From contig JAJDCR010000007.1 of NCBI GenBank assembly GCA_029260735.1, positions 1 through 64,000 on the forward strand: a DNA stretch of 64,000 nucleotides, written 5' to 3'. The first letter of the stretch is position 1; the number at the start of each line of letters is the position of its first letter. Below, piece after piece: positions 53,226 to 63,500 of this stretch. Below the pieces are notes generated by a model that was given only the letters and a program-made list of their open reading frames with translations, was not told the DNA's origin and did no database searches. The position numbers were made by a program, and so were the translations under genes. The stretch is from Planctomycetota bacterium. Lineage in GTDB: Bacteria; Planctomycetota; Uabimicrobiia; Uabimicrobiales; Uabimicrobiaceae.

Positions 53226-54461
53226 TTGATTCTTTACCATAAAGGACGATTTCGTAAGTTTTTAGAACAAAGAGACTGGAACCAACTTGCTCAAGAGATT
53301 ACAACGATTTTAATTGGAGGAGGTCTGGGCTTATATTGCTACGAGGCTCAGGTTCTTACTGCTCCTTTTCAAATGTTAGAAGATGCGGGTGTTTCTACAT
53401 CTTCTATACCAGCATCATTTTCTTCTTCTGGGGCTAAACCTTACGTTGCAGCAGGTCTTTCTCTTATAATTGCTTGTTTTGTCTTAAAAATATCCATCTA
53501 TTTTTCTTTTTTTGATGCGAATACTCTGAAAAAAAATTATCGGGGAAAAAAAAGAAGTAAGGGGATTGATGTCAACGGTATTCTGCAAGAGATAAGCACT
53601 GTTTTTTTGGGAATTGCTGTGGGGATGTTTACAACACCTGTTATAAAAAATGCTTTTGTGTTTGAGCAATCTCAATATCCTGATCCTACTGTTGGTTTAC
53701 TTTTCACCTTCTGTTGTTTATTCTTTAAGCTTTTGCTTTACTCTAAAGCTCTGGATTTCAATTTGCTTTTGCGGAAAGGCAAAGTAAGATGGAAATCTAG
53801 AAATATGCAAACGTTTTTACTTAAGTATAATTGGAATCACCTATTTCAAGAATTTAGTAGCGCTTGTGTTGGAATTGGGGCAGGCTTTTACCTTCACGAA
53901 TCAAAAATTGTTACGGTTGTGGATAAATATTTCCCTAGTTTTTCGAAAGAGATAGGTAACTCCTTAGAAAAGGAAGGTGCAGGCCTCTGGGATCGCATAT
54001 CTCGACCAATTGAGCATGTTATTGGAAAAAGTAACTTTAATCAAATAACCAATGTTCAGTGGGTTCCTGATATTTTTCAAGATGAGAGAGCAAAAATGTA
54101 TGTTATGGTTGGTATGATAATGGTAATTGCTTGTTTTGTTTTGAAATTAGCCCTTTACGCCTCTCTCTGGGATGCAAATAAGTTTAAAGGGGTTATTTTT
54201 CCTCTTCAGAAAAATAAGGGGAGTAAAGGAGCTAGAAGAAGACATTTTGACTTTAATAACTTTCTCGATGAAATTCTTACAGTTTTATTCACAATTGTTT
54301 TTGGTATTGTAACTACTCCTGTCGTAAAAAATGCTTTTTTGGAGCAGAAAGAAGACTACTCTAGTCAAACAATTTGGTGGCTTCTTCTCCTCTTTCTAGG
54401 ATGGCTTAAGTTTGCTTTAACAGTAAAGGCCATTTCTTTCAAGAGAGGGCGAAGTCGGTAA
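53226..54461 (+). CDS. Internally duplicated eight-helix membrane protein
   Basis: A 411-residue protein of no family I recognise. It consists of two tandem copies of a four-helix unit. Corresponding parts are RDWNQLAQEITTILIGGGLG with YNWNHLFQEFSSACVGIGAG, then IIACFVLKISIYFSFFDAN with VIACFVLKLALYASLWDAN. LQEISTVFLGIAVGMFTTP with LDEILTVLFTIVFGIVTTP and PVIKNAF with PVVKNAF complete the set. The conserved E in the first and third helices and the TTPVxKNAF motif suggest a functional site. The TTG start is fixed by AAAGGAGG five to six bases upstream. It is the only plus-strand gene in the 43-64 kb signalling region. Confidence 0.85.
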   Translation: MILYHKGRFRKFLEQRDWNQLAQEITTILIGGGLGLYCYEAQVLTAPFQMLEDAGVSTSSIPASFSSSGAKPYVAAGLSLIIACFVLKISIYFSFFDANTLKKNYRGKKRSKGIDVNGILQEISTVFLGIAVGMFTTPVIKNAFVFEQSQYPDPTVGLLFTFCCLFFKLLLYSKALDFNLLLRKGKVRWKSRNMQTFLLKYNWNHLFQEFSSACVGIGAGFYLHESKIVTVVDKYFPSFSKEIGNSLEKEGAGLWDRISRPIEHVIGKSNFNQITNVQWVPDIFQDERAKMYVMVGMIMVIACFVLKLALYASLWDANKFKGVIFPLQKNKGSKGARRRHFDFNNFLDEILTVLFTIVFGIVTTPVVKNAFLEQKEDYSSQTIWWLLLLFLGWLKFALTVKAISFKRGRSR

Positions 54462-54522
54462 TCTTCTTCGGAGGTTAAAGAATTTTTAGTTGCGGATAAA
54501 CTGCTTGGTGTAAATTGTTTTA

Positions 54523-54888
54523 CTAGGAGCTTACCCACTCTAAGGTGAACTTTTCTCTTGTTCCTAGAACGAGTAGATGTATTTCCGTTTTAAAATCTTT
54601 CAAAATGGCATGCTCAATAGGTTCTCCATCAAGATAACTACCATTAGATGATAAATCGTTTAATTCAACCTCATCTTCTTTGTAATAGCAAATACGTAGG
54701 TGCTTTCGAGATACAGTTTGAAAATGACGAGACTCGTGATCGCCATCCGTCTCACTCTCTTCTGTTTGTCCTAAGGAAATATCACAAGACCGGCTACGGC
54801 CTAAAGTGACAGACTCACCTAAGTTGATGAAATACTCTTTTCCTTTTACGGTTCCGTAAATACCCCTTAGCAATAACTTTCCAGCCAT
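54523..54888 (-). CDS. Single-domain FHA protein
   Basis: A 121-residue protein that is essentially one FHA domain: VTLGRSRSCDISLGQT (phosphopeptide-binding Arg), SRKHLRICYYKEDEV (Ser and His) and DLSSNGSYLDGEPIEH (Asn). The core phosphothreonine-binding residues are all present, so it should be able to bind. There is no other domain; it probably works as an adaptor for the neighbouring kinases. A moderate GGA ribosome site precedes the ATG by 10 bases. It converges with the membrane protein gene, with 61 bp between stops. Confidence 0.88.
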   Translation of the reverse strand: MAGKLLLRGIYGTVKGKEYFINLGESVTLGRSRSCDISLGQTEESETDGDHESRHFQTVSRKHLRICYYKEDEVELNDLSSNGSYLDGEPIEHAILKDFKTEIHLLVLGTREKFTLEWVSS

Positions 54889-55056
54889 GAATATTGGTTT
54901 CCTTGTTGATTGATAAGTTAGGGACTCTTAAGGTCTTCTAATCATGAAACATTTTTGTAATTAGTGTTGCTGATACTATAATACTATTTTTCGGATAAAT
55001 TTTGAAAGAAAAACTTGCTAGAATCATAAAAAATTGTTGATAGGGGTGTTTCCATG

Positions 55057-55187
55057 AAAAAATTTTGCAAAGATAGTGAGAGATTTTGTCTTCTGATAAG
55101 GCGCGACGTAGGCGCATAATCTTTTTCTGTAACTAAGGAGCAACGTGGTCAGAAGGCAAAATATCCGCTATATTTGTAAAGTTTTTT
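55057..55187. repeat. Fold-back element B (same core, different arms)
   Basis: Imperfect arms (AAAAATTTTGCAAAGATAG and AGATTTTGTCTTCTGA on the left, TCAGAAGGCAAAATATCC and TATTTGTAAAG on the right) surround a core at 55098-55145. Read on the minus strand the core gives CGTTGCTCCTTAGTTACAG, then AAAAAGATTATGCGCCTACG and TCGCGCCTT. The core matches those of elements A and C; the arms do not. It lies in the 368-bp gap between the FHA gene and the lipoprotein gene, which has no coding sequence. Confidence 0.75.
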
Positions 55188-55256
55188 TAGGAGAACTCCC
55201 TTTAGTCGAAAAAGAAAAAGTCCAAAACTCTTGATTCCCTACTATTGCAACAGATT

Positions 55257-56450
55257 TTAAGGTTTTTTGGCCAGCTCTTGCAGTTTTTCATATTCCCCTT
55301 CGGCTAGAACCTTACCTTTGGGGTCACCTGTCGGATAACGCTTGATGTACTCTTGCATATATTCCGCGGCCAAAGGAAAATTTCCTTCCAGCTCTGCGAT
55401 TTTTGAAAGATTGCGGTAGGCATTACGTAAGTAAGGATCGCTTTTTAACATCAATTCAATACGTTCTTTAGCAGCATCGCTATATTTTTTTGATTTTTCC
55501 TGACAAAGGGCCCTTTTTTCTATAATTTGCTGAGCAGATTTATACATAAGAAGAGCTAAATTGTAGCAATGTTCAGCCGCGATTCCTTGTCCTGTTCGAT
55601 ACTTTTGCTTTCGCAATTCCATTTGGATTCGAAGATCCTCTATTACTATATCAAGACGAATGTGATCTTTTTCTGGGAGCCCGATCTTTTTACGTTCTTC
55701 GATTTTTTCTTGGAGTAAAGTGTTTGTGGTCTCCACTTCTCGCTCGATCATAGTTATGTATTTTTCTAAGGACTCAATCGCTTTTTCATAGTGAGGAAAA
55801 CCTTCTGCTAGGAAAATCTCGATCTGGCTCCAACGGTCTTGGGGAGACCATTTTTCTTTTGCTAAAGCTTCATTAGCATTGTTATACGTTGGTAAGCCCA
55901 GCATAACATGAGTTAAGGCAGTCATTTTATGAAGTTCTGTTAAGGCTTCGTCGTAAAGGAGAGACTCTTGGTAGTGCTTTAGGCTCAACAGAAACCAGTG
56001 TTCGGCTTGTTCTCTATGTTTTTTAACTGTCTGAGTTGTTTTTTCTCGTTCTTCTTTTTCCTCAATAACAAGCAGACTTGTTTTTAGCTTACCAGCTTTA
56101 TCAAATTCAAGAGAGCCTTTACGAAAATAGACAGAAGCAATACCGTAATGAGTCCATGCATCCGAGTCATCTAAATCAAGAGCTGTCTGAAACCATTCTT
56201 GGGCTTTTTCATAGTTTTTTAAATAAAATAAAGTCCAGCCTTTAGATACTGTGGCTCTTTTGTCTTGAGAATCTATTTCTAAAGCTAAATTAATCTGTTG
56301 TAATGCATTTAAATATTTTTGGTTTTGGAAGTATAGCTGAGCTCGAGAGACGTAATCGTCACGTTTGTTCACTTCTTCTTGAGTTAAACCGCATCCGGCC
56401 AGAAAAATTATTAGTAAAGATAAGAGAAACATAAGAAACTTATGTGTCAT
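55257..56450 (-). CDS. TPR-containing lipoprotein
   Basis: A 397-residue protein with a lipoprotein signal (FLMFLLSLLIIFLAGC, lipobox LAGC), so it is processed by Lgt/Lsp/Lnt and membrane-anchored. TPR units lie at about 30-100 (AQLYFQNQKYLNALQQINLA, FYLKNYEKAQEWFQTALDL, DAWTHYGIASVYFRKG). Longer helical insertions and further TPRs come at the end (NAYRNLSKIAELEGNFPLAA). Such proteins scaffold assemblies in the periplasm. GGGAG lies eight bases upstream. It is 13 bp from the HEAT-like gene, so co-transcribed with it, and belongs with the signalling cluster. Confidence 0.87.
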   Translation of the reverse strand: MTHKFLMFLLSLLIIFLAGCGLTQEEVNKRDDYVSRAQLYFQNQKYLNALQQINLALEIDSQDKRATVSKGWTLFYLKNYEKAQEWFQTALDLDDSDAWTHYGIASVYFRKGSLEFDKAGKLKTSLLVIEEKEEREKTTQTVKKHREQAEHWFLLSLKHYQESLLYDEALTELHKMTALTHVMLGLPTYNNANEALAKEKWSPQDRWSQIEIFLAEGFPHYEKAIESLEKYITMIEREVETTNTLLQEKIEERKKIGLPEKDHIRLDIVIEDLRIQMELRKQKYRTGQGIAAEHCYNLALLMYKSAQQIIEKRALCQEKSKKYSDAAKERIELMLKSDPYLRNAYRNLSKIAELEGNFPLAAEYMQEYIKRYPTGDPKGKVLAEGEYEKLQELAKKP

Positions 56451-56463
56451 AAGATTTTCTCCC

Positions 56464-57585
56464 TTATTGACTCTGTTCTACTTTTAAAGCTTGGGGAGCC
56501 AATTTCTTTTCACCAAATATACGACGTGCGATCAAAAAGGAAGGAGCCACTTCTTTTTTTACATGAATGATGTGCCAAAGGGTATCTTCTAGTAGAGCAA
56601 TAGAACGATCATAGTCACTCTTTTCTAAAGATTCTTCTCTTCCCCAACGTTTCAAAATGGATTCCATTTTATGAAAGCTAATGTCGGGCCAATGAGAGCA
56701 TTCCCCAAATCCTCCTTCTGATTTACGAAAAAAAATAGAAAGAGCAAAGCGTCTTTTTCCTCTTTTTCGACTTACAATAACACTTCCACCTTCTCCATTT
56801 TCTTTTTGGCCTAGATAGCATTTGTAGGGTTCTAAGAAAAGGCAAGGAATTTTTTCAAGTTCGTATTTCTCTACTCTTTTCAAAGCTTTTTCTGCTAATT
56901 CCTTTTTCTCTTCTCGATAAACGACAAGATTATCTAAAATCTCGTAGGCTAAGCTAGATTTTCGGTAGCTCAATGCTTGAATGGCGGCATCAGATACCTC
57001 GCTTATTGGTAGCTCTGCTAGTGTTGCAAGAAGCCATAGACTTTGATCGTCAGATCGGTGAATTAGATTACCGATTAAGGTTCGATGAAATTCAACCCCA
57101 TTTTGTAAAAGGTAAGGGTATATTTTTTCTAGATTTCTGCCGTCTTTTCTAATGTGTTTTAGGAGGCTTTTGACCGCTTGTTCTGCCACTAATTCTTTGT
57201 CTTGAAAATAAATCATCATCTCAGGAACGCTGTCTTCGCCAGCTACTTTCTCTAAAGCAAGCAAAAGTTTTTTCCTTAAGGCGTCCGAATTTTTTTTGTC
57301 TTTGATTTGCTTGCGTAGCCAGTTGCCTCCATCAATGTCACTCTTGGCTAATAGATAAGAGGCTAAGCTGACTTTGTGATCACTTTTGTTTGATTCACGT
57401 ATTTTTTTTATTAAAATTTCTTGTAGGGGAATTTTTTTCTCATATGAACGTTCGATGAAATCTTGAATAAACTCGTCAGGAGAGCCTGATATGAGGGTGG
57501 AGTGAGCATCTTTTTTGGCGAGTTGATCAATAAAGGTAGAGACTTCTTCGTAGCCTACAAGTGGACTTTCTTTTTCTAAACTCAT
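56464..57585 (-). CDS. HEAT-like helical repeat protein
   Basis: A 373-residue protein without signal peptide or membrane helix. Residues 75-240 look like HEAT/PBS-lyase-type helical pairs (SDALRKKLLLALEKVAG, DKELVAEQAVKSLLKHIRKD, ISEVSDAAIQALSYRKS), usually a protein-binding solenoid. The last 130 residues, with CLFLEPYKCYLGQKENGEGG and KGKRRFALSIFFRK, are not recognised. It is probably cytoplasmic. It is upstream of the TPR lipoprotein gene by 13 bp and would be made from the same transcript; the ribosome site (GGA) is weak. Confidence 0.7.
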   Translation of the reverse strand: MSLEKESPLVGYEEVSTFIDQLAKKDAHSTLISGSPDEFIQDFIERSYEKKIPLQEILIKKIRESNKSDHKVSLASYLLAKSDIDGGNWLRKQIKDKKNSDALRKKLLLALEKVAGEDSVPEMMIYFQDKELVAEQAVKSLLKHIRKDGRNLEKIYPYLLQNGVEFHRTLIGNLIHRSDDQSLWLLATLAELPISEVSDAAIQALSYRKSSLAYEILDNLVVYREEKKELAEKALKRVEKYELEKIPCLFLEPYKCYLGQKENGEGGSVIVSRKRGKRRFALSIFFRKSEGGFGECSHWPDISFHKMESILKRWGREESLEKSDYDRSIALLEDTLWHIIHVKKEVAPSFLIARRIFGEKKLAPQALKVEQSQ

Positions 57586-57746
57586 TGATATAATCCAGTG
57601 AAATATGGTAGTGTTGAAAAATGTTGTTGTCTTCCTGGAACAGAAAATAAACTATATCTTCTTAAAAGTTATGCCTCGTTTGGAGGAGAGATTTTAAGGA
57701 GATGTATTCTTGTAAGGAAATGGGGGAAGAAGTGTTGTCAAAACTA

Positions 57747-57902
57747 AGGCCTGTCACCATTTAAATTTTACTCATTCTTTAGCCCTTGTAAAATTTAGGG
57801 GCGTTGCTCCTTGATCACGGAAAGAAATATACGCACTCGTCGCATTTTCCTATATTTCACAAGGGCTTAGATACTAAACAAAACTTAATTGGTGACAAGC
57901 CT
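57747..57902. repeat. Fold-back element C (same core, different arms)
   Basis: Arms of about 52 bp (AGGCCTGTCACCATTTAA to TTAGCCCTTGTAAAATTTA on the left; mirrored as ATATTTCACAAGGGCTTAG to TTAATTGGTGACAAGCCT on the right) flank a core at 57802-57848 beginning CGTTGCTCCTTGATCACGG and ending CGTCGCATTTT. Its first 11 core bases are identical to element B. It occupies most of the 383-bp gap between the FHA-FHA and HEAT genes. Confidence 0.78.
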
Positions 57903-57904
57903 AA

Positions 57905-57936
57905 TCCTGCTTGAGTTTATAAAAGCTCCAGCAGGA
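57905..57936 (-). terminator. Hairpin after the FHA-FHA gene
   Basis: TCCTGCTTGAG and CTCCAGCAGGA pair at ten of eleven positions, 33 bases past the stop of the minus-strand gene ending at 57969. It is a likely terminator, directly next to fold-back element C. Confidence 0.55.
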
Positions 57937-57968
57937 CTTTGAAGAAATTTGGGAACGTACCTTCGATT

Positions 57969-58706
57969 TTAAGGACTTCCGATGTTAAAGGCCAAACGAA
58001 TATCTTCGACTTCAATTAAATCCCCGTGCTTTAACTTGTGGTCATCAACCTCTTCCCCATTCACTTTAGGAGGTTTTTTACTTCCCATGTGAATTAATCT
58101 GAAACCACTGTCTTCTTTTAAAAGCAAAGCATGTCTTTTACTTATAAACCAGCCATCTATTCGGTAGTCACATTTTGGGTGGCTTCCGAAGAATATAGCT
58201 GTTTTTGTAATAGGGATTTGTTGACGGACTCCAGAAGCACCGGTCATAGTAAGGTAAGCGGCTAAAGAAGCCTGCTTTTTTACCTGCATAATGGCTAAGT
58301 CGCGAGCATCCATAGACATCGTCATGCCTTGTAAGTCACGAGGGTTAGGATTATGACTGCCTTTGTTGAGGTCCAACGTCTGAGGAGCCTCTTCTAGCCA
58401 GTCATGCTTCTCTTCTTTTTCATTGAGGAAGGTGACCGAATGTTTCCCCAAAAAAAACTCATCGGCATTGTTTAAGTTGTACTTTTGAACCTTTTCGCCT
58501 CTGACAAAAGTTCCATTGTTACTTTTTAAGTCCCGGAGTACGAAAAAATCTCCATTTCGTTCAACTTGCGCATGCACACGAGAAACACCCAAATTATCAA
58601 TAACCACATCACAGTCTGGAGCACGTCCGATTGTTATTTGGTCTTTATCAAACTCGTGGGTATCTACTAGTTTCCCAGAAAACCGGACGGCGAGTTTAAA
58701 GGGCAT
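57969..58706 (-). CDS. Two-FHA-domain protein
   Basis: A 245-residue soluble protein with two FHA domains. The first, about 1-95, has ITIGRAPDCDVVIDN, SRVHAQVER and DLKSNNGTFVRGEKV, with all binding residues. The second, about 155-245, has FFGSHPKCDYRIDG and SKRHALLLKED, then MGSKKPPKVNGEEV where the usual NGT is replaced, so it may not bind phosphothreonine. The linker is acidic with LDLNKG and a helix. It probably bridges phosphorylated kinases or substrates of the neighbouring genes. GAGGAG precedes the ATG by eight bases. Confidence 0.88.
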   Translation of the reverse strand: MPFKLAVRFSGKLVDTHEFDKDQITIGRAPDCDVVIDNLGVSRVHAQVERNGDFFVLRDLKSNNGTFVRGEKVQKYNLNNADEFFLGKHSVTFLNEKEEKHDWLEEAPQTLDLNKGSHNPNPRDLQGMTMSMDARDLAIMQVKKQASLAAYLTMTGASGVRQQIPITKTAIFFGSHPKCDYRIDGWFISKRHALLLKEDSGFRLIHMGSKKPPKVNGEEVDDHKLKHGDLIEVEDIRLAFNIGSP

Positions 58707-58876
58707 ATCTAAAACTCCTCAATGTATTTCAAAATTACGTTAGAAACTCTTTTAAACTAGCTTCAGTGTTTCCTAAAAACGGCTTCAACCTGTTGTCTTT
58801 ATTGAACGATTATAAGTCTCCCGTTCAGGAAAGGCAAGAAAATTATCAATAATTTCCTGAGGTTATTCAATAAAAT

Positions 58877-60514
58877 CTATAAATGATCTCTAATACTTTT
58901 TTCTTCGTAGTGAAAGCGACGTTGGTAATGTTTGATGTCGAGGATTATTGAAGCAATATTTTTTCTATTTTCACTATTTTCTAGTTTTTCCAGTAATGCC
59001 TGTATTTTTCTTAAAAATACAAATAAATTCCTTAGTTTTCGTACAACTTTGGTGCGATTTTTTTCTTTTTCTTGTTTTCCTATTCTAGAAATGTTTCTTT
59101 CGAGTTTAGCTAATTTTTCTGACCATGTGCTATTCTTGATGAGCAAATCTAGTTTTTCTGGACGGATATCAATGGTAATTTGACTGGTACGCTCTTCCAA
59201 CTCTTCCTGTAGAATACTTGCTTCTTGTAAAGTTTTTTGAATTTGCTTTTCCCAACTGCTTTGTTTTTCTTTTTGTTTTTCGCCTTCGATAGAGATAATC
59301 TCAAAGAGAGAGGCAAAAGATGTTTGGAGATCAAGAATAACTTTTTCAGGGTTTTCTTTGATGGAAGCGATTTTTTCAGAAGCTTGACGATTGTTTCTTA
59401 TATATAGATCTTTGGTATAAACGAGGAGCAAGGTGTTTATCTGACGAATCATCTTAGTAAAAAGAGAAGATATCTCCGGGTAGTTTTGAGCAAGATACGA
59501 TCCTTCGTATTCTGAGATCCTTTTTTCAAAGAGAGAGACTTCCTCCTTGGCAGAAACTAAGTACTTTTCCCACTCTGTTGAAGAAAACTCTTTTTCCGCT
59601 TCACGTTTTTCTTTGCCTACACTAGTAAAGATTTCATTGAACCATAAAATGTCTGCTTGAAAATCTTCTATGTGGGTTTTATTTTGAGGAGACTCTTGTT
59701 CCAAAATATGATTGCCTAAACGTGTGATATTATCTCTGTACCCTGAGGTTGAAATGGACTGGGATACCTGTTGTCCAGGGAAACGAGAAGATAAACTGTA
59801 GTATTTAACCAATCTATGAGTATTGTAGCGTAGTAAAGTGTCAGATAGCTCTAGTATTGCTTTCAAGTTGTTGATACTGCTGATGGAGTAAGGGGCTAAA
59901 ACTTGAGGGTAGATTTTTCCTTGGTAATTTTTTTGGATTTCTCGGTATACTTTTAGATTTTCTTGGATATGATTTATTACTTTTTCTTTGTTTTGTCTAA
60001 CCTGGCTTGTCGGAGCATCTAAAAACTCGTTGGTTTTTTCGGTAAAATGTTTCAGTAGAGCGTTGATTTCTTGGACAGATTTGATCAAAAAAATTTGATA
60101 AGTTTGGCGTTTTATTCTTTCAGAAGAGCGTTTTCCTAAGTAAAAAGAAAAGCTTTTCTTAAACTCACCAGGAGAGTGTTGTTCTAAAAAACTGGGGGTT
60201 TGCATGCTTTTTAGGTAGACGACACGGACTGTGTAGTTCCCATCTAAAATACTTTGAGCTCGGATAGGGTAAAGGTAGCGAAATTTTCCTTCTCTGGTGC
60301 GGATTCGAGTTCTACTATTTCTTAACTCTGCTTCTTCAAATAAAATTTGAAGAGCAAGAATCGCTCCTTTTGGCAGATCAGTCGAACCATCAATAGCCCA
60401 ATAATCAGTGCGAGCATCTCGTATTTCCGTGAGTTGTACTTCTAGTCTAGGTTCTTCTTGTCCCCATGTGTTCAAAAATAAAGAGAGTAGAAAGATTGCT
60501 ATTATGTTTTTCAC
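58877..60514 (-). CDS. Exported coiled-coil protein of unknown function
   Basis: A 545-residue protein with a signal peptide (KNIIAIFLLSLFLNTWGQ). A beta domain of about 110 residues follows (WAIDGSTDLPKGAILALQI, NYTVRVVYLKS), resembling an immunoglobulin-like fold. The rest is long helices rich in Glu, Lys and Gln, probably coiled coil in the periplasm. No family is recognised. GTG is the start, with AAGGTG seven bases upstream. It follows the tandem-kinase gene by 50 bp on the same strand, so it may be co-expressed; its helices could contact the kinase's external part. Confidence 0.72.
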   Translation of the reverse strand: MKNIIAIFLLSLFLNTWGQEEPRLEVQLTEIRDARTDYWAIDGSTDLPKGAILALQILFEEAELRNSRTRIRTREGKFRYLYPIRAQSILDGNYTVRVVYLKSMQTPSFLEQHSPGEFKKSFSFYLGKRSSERIKRQTYQIFLIKSVQEINALLKHFTEKTNEFLDAPTSQVRQNKEKVINHIQENLKVYREIQKNYQGKIYPQVLAPYSISSINNLKAILELSDTLLRYNTHRLVKYYSLSSRFPGQQVSQSISTSGYRDNITRLGNHILEQESPQNKTHIEDFQADILWFNEIFTSVGKEKREAEKEFSSTEWEKYLVSAKEEVSLFEKRISEYEGSYLAQNYPEISSLFTKMIRQINTLLLVYTKDLYIRNNRQASEKIASIKENPEKVILDLQTSFASLFEIISIEGEKQKEKQSSWEKQIQKTLQEASILQEELEERTSQITIDIRPEKLDLLIKNSTWSEKLAKLERNISRIGKQEKEKNRTKVVRKLRNLFVFLRKIQALLEKLENSENRKNIASIILDIKHYQRRFHYEEKSIRDHL

Positions 60515-60564
60515 AGTGTTTCACCTTTTAAATCTTAAGTTGGCATCGTTATTGAAAAGGGGCG

Positions 60565-63500
60565 TCACTTATCCAGGTTTTTTACACAACGAAAACCTGT
60601 AAAAGAGGCTACATCTTTTAGTCTCTTTACTTGAAAAGCCCAACCAGAAAGGTCTGTTTTTCTTAGAATATTGGGGTTCATAATATAATTTCCCCCTCGA
60701 ATGACATGTGCTCCTCCCCATTTTTCTTTGACCCACTCTGAGATATTTCCGGCCATATCATAAACGCCATAAGGACTAATATCTCTTTTCATTGTGCCCA
60801 CTGAGGCAGGAATAGAAGAAGAACTGCTAAAAAGACAGGTCAATGATTTTTCACGAGCTCCTTTGCTTGGTTTTTCTTTTCCCCAGGGATAATCTCGTCT
60901 ATCTGTAGCGAGAGCGGCCAGCTCCCATTGTGATCTTGTCGGTAGATCTTTACCATAAAAGATTGAATAGGATTCAGCTTGTTCCCATGATATATAACGA
61001 ACAGGAATATTTTTTTCTCCTTGTGGAGGTTTGCCTTTTGTCCAGTTTTGAGGCCAGAATTTTTCTATGGAAGAGCGTTTAGATTTTTTGAGATAAACGA
61101 AATATTCGTAATTAGTGACTTCGTACTGATCAATGAGGAAAGGCTTTTCTGTATACGTTTTAGGAGCTAAAGTTGGGCGCCTTAGAGCATCTTTTCTTCC
61201 TAAAATAACATTTCCTCCAGGAATGTAGACCATTGATTTATTCTTTTTATCTTTTTGTACTAGACTCCCTGTTTCTTGATGGATACCTTGGTCGAGCGTT
61301 TTCTTTACTTGAATGATGTTGCGCCAAGGAATATAACCTTCATGGCGAATTTCTAAGAGGTAGTCTTGGTTAGATTCAATCCGAGCAATTTCACTTGTCT
61401 TTCCTGTTAAGAAGGGGGATTTTGATATTTGGTAGTCTTTTATAGGATACAAAATGAACTCGGCGTCTTTGGGCTGAAAGACAAACTCTAGAGTTACCTT
61501 TGTTTCGCTGGCAATCTCTAAAAGATGTTTCACTTCTAAATTATCTGGATCTAGGTAGATGGCTTCTTCCATTACGGAGCGCATTTCCAGCCAGCTTTCT
61601 TGTTGAGCCCATTTTTTTGCTTTGGTCAGAAGAAGAGAGACCTTTTCTTTTTTCTTTTTATCAACTAAACGAATAAGTTCTTGAGCAACCTTATTACTCT
61701 CATCTTCGCTGATAATTTCATTGCTAAGATTCATGGCTGAGTCAAATTTTTCTTGTTCTATGTAGTCACGAACGAGACCTAGTTTTTGAGCAATCTGAGC
61801 CTCTACTTGCTTTTGACGTTCTTTTTCTTTTTCTTCGATAGCTTTTTGTTCTATAGCTAAAGCTTTTTTTCCTTCGTCAATAGTTTCTTGAGCACTAGAT
61901 CCGATATAAGCATAGGCTATCGAAATGAGGAATACTGAAGCAACCAGAGATATTATTGTGGCCTTATTCTTTTTTAGTTTGCGTTGGAAAATAGTGTTAA
62001 AAGAAGGAGGAACGGCTTTAATAGGTTCCCCTCGTCGAAAGCGAATTAAGTCTTCTCGAAACTCTTCTGCTGAAGCGTAACGATTGCTACTGTCTTTCTC
62101 GATAGCTTTTAGAATAATAATTTCTAAATCGCGAGGAACGTCGGGGTTGCATATTCGGGGGGAAACAGGTTCGTCGTAGACTACCTTTCGGGCAATCTCA
62201 GCAAAAGTTTTACTACGAAAGGGAACAGACTGGGTAACAAGTTCATAGAGGACGATTCCCACGGAGTACAAATCACTACGTCCGTCCATTTCGTCATATT
62301 TCCCTTGAATCTGTTCAGGAGGAGTATAGACAGGGGTTCCTAAAAATGTCCCGGCCTGAGTTAGACGATCTTCTGGATTCATTTCCCGTGCTAGGCCAAA
62401 ATCTGTGATCTTGATTTCTTTGCCTTTAGCTAATATGTTCGCTGGCTTTATGTCTCTATGAATGACATCATTTTTGTGAGCATAAGCAAGACCTTCTAGT
62501 ATTTTTTCTGTAATGTTACAGCAAAGAGGGAGGTTTTCTTTCATCTTCTCTCCTTGCTTTTCCATAATCTCATCAAGATCTTGCCCTTGGAAATAATCCA
62601 TGACAAAGTAATCGCCTTCTTCACAAACTCCAATGTGATGTACAGCCACTAGACGAGGATGATTTAGCTTGGCTGCCATCTGGGCTTCTCGAAGAAAACG
62701 TCGGCGTTCATCGTCAGAAGCGTGTTGTCCAGAGATAAGTACTTTGATGGCCACAGTTCGTTTTAGTTCTAGATCTTCTCCTAGATAGATAACGCCCATT
62801 CCTCCTCGAGCGATTTCTTTTTGGATGATGTATTTTCCAATGCGTTTTTTTTGATCTTCTTGCTTAGAAGAAGGAATGCGTGGGAGAGGAACTTCTTGGA
62901 CTGCTGTGACTGCTTTGGCAAAATCATCAAAAGGACTTGTCTTTTCTTCGGTTTCATCTTCCAATGCATAAATTAACGTAGAGCTCAATTCCTCTCCAAA
63001 ACTTTTATCTTCATTTAAAAAACGATCTATTGCTTCTGCCATTTTTTGGCAAGAAGAAAAACGGTTTTTGGGATGTTTTTGAAGAGCTTTGTGACATATT
63101 TTGCTTACAGGAAGAGGGAGATCAAGGATGATTTCATGGAGCGTTAGAGGGTCTTCTCGAACAACCGCCATCAGGGTTGCCATAATCGTTTTGGAAACAA
63201 AAGGTGGTCGTCCAGTTAGCAATTCATAAAGAATAGCTCCTAATCCATAAACATCTGTTCGAGGGTCGATATCATGGACTCTTCCTTGAGCTTGCTCTGG
63301 TGCCATGTAACTTGGGGTACCGACGACTTGGCCCATCATCGTTAATTTACTTTCGATGTTGATGGGTTTGGCCATGCCAAAGTCCATAATCATCGGTTCC
63401 CCTTTGCTGCTGACCATAACATTAGCGGGTTTTAGATCTCTATGAATTACTTTTTGATCGTGGGCATACTGGAGGGCTTGGGCTAATTTTTTCATAATCC

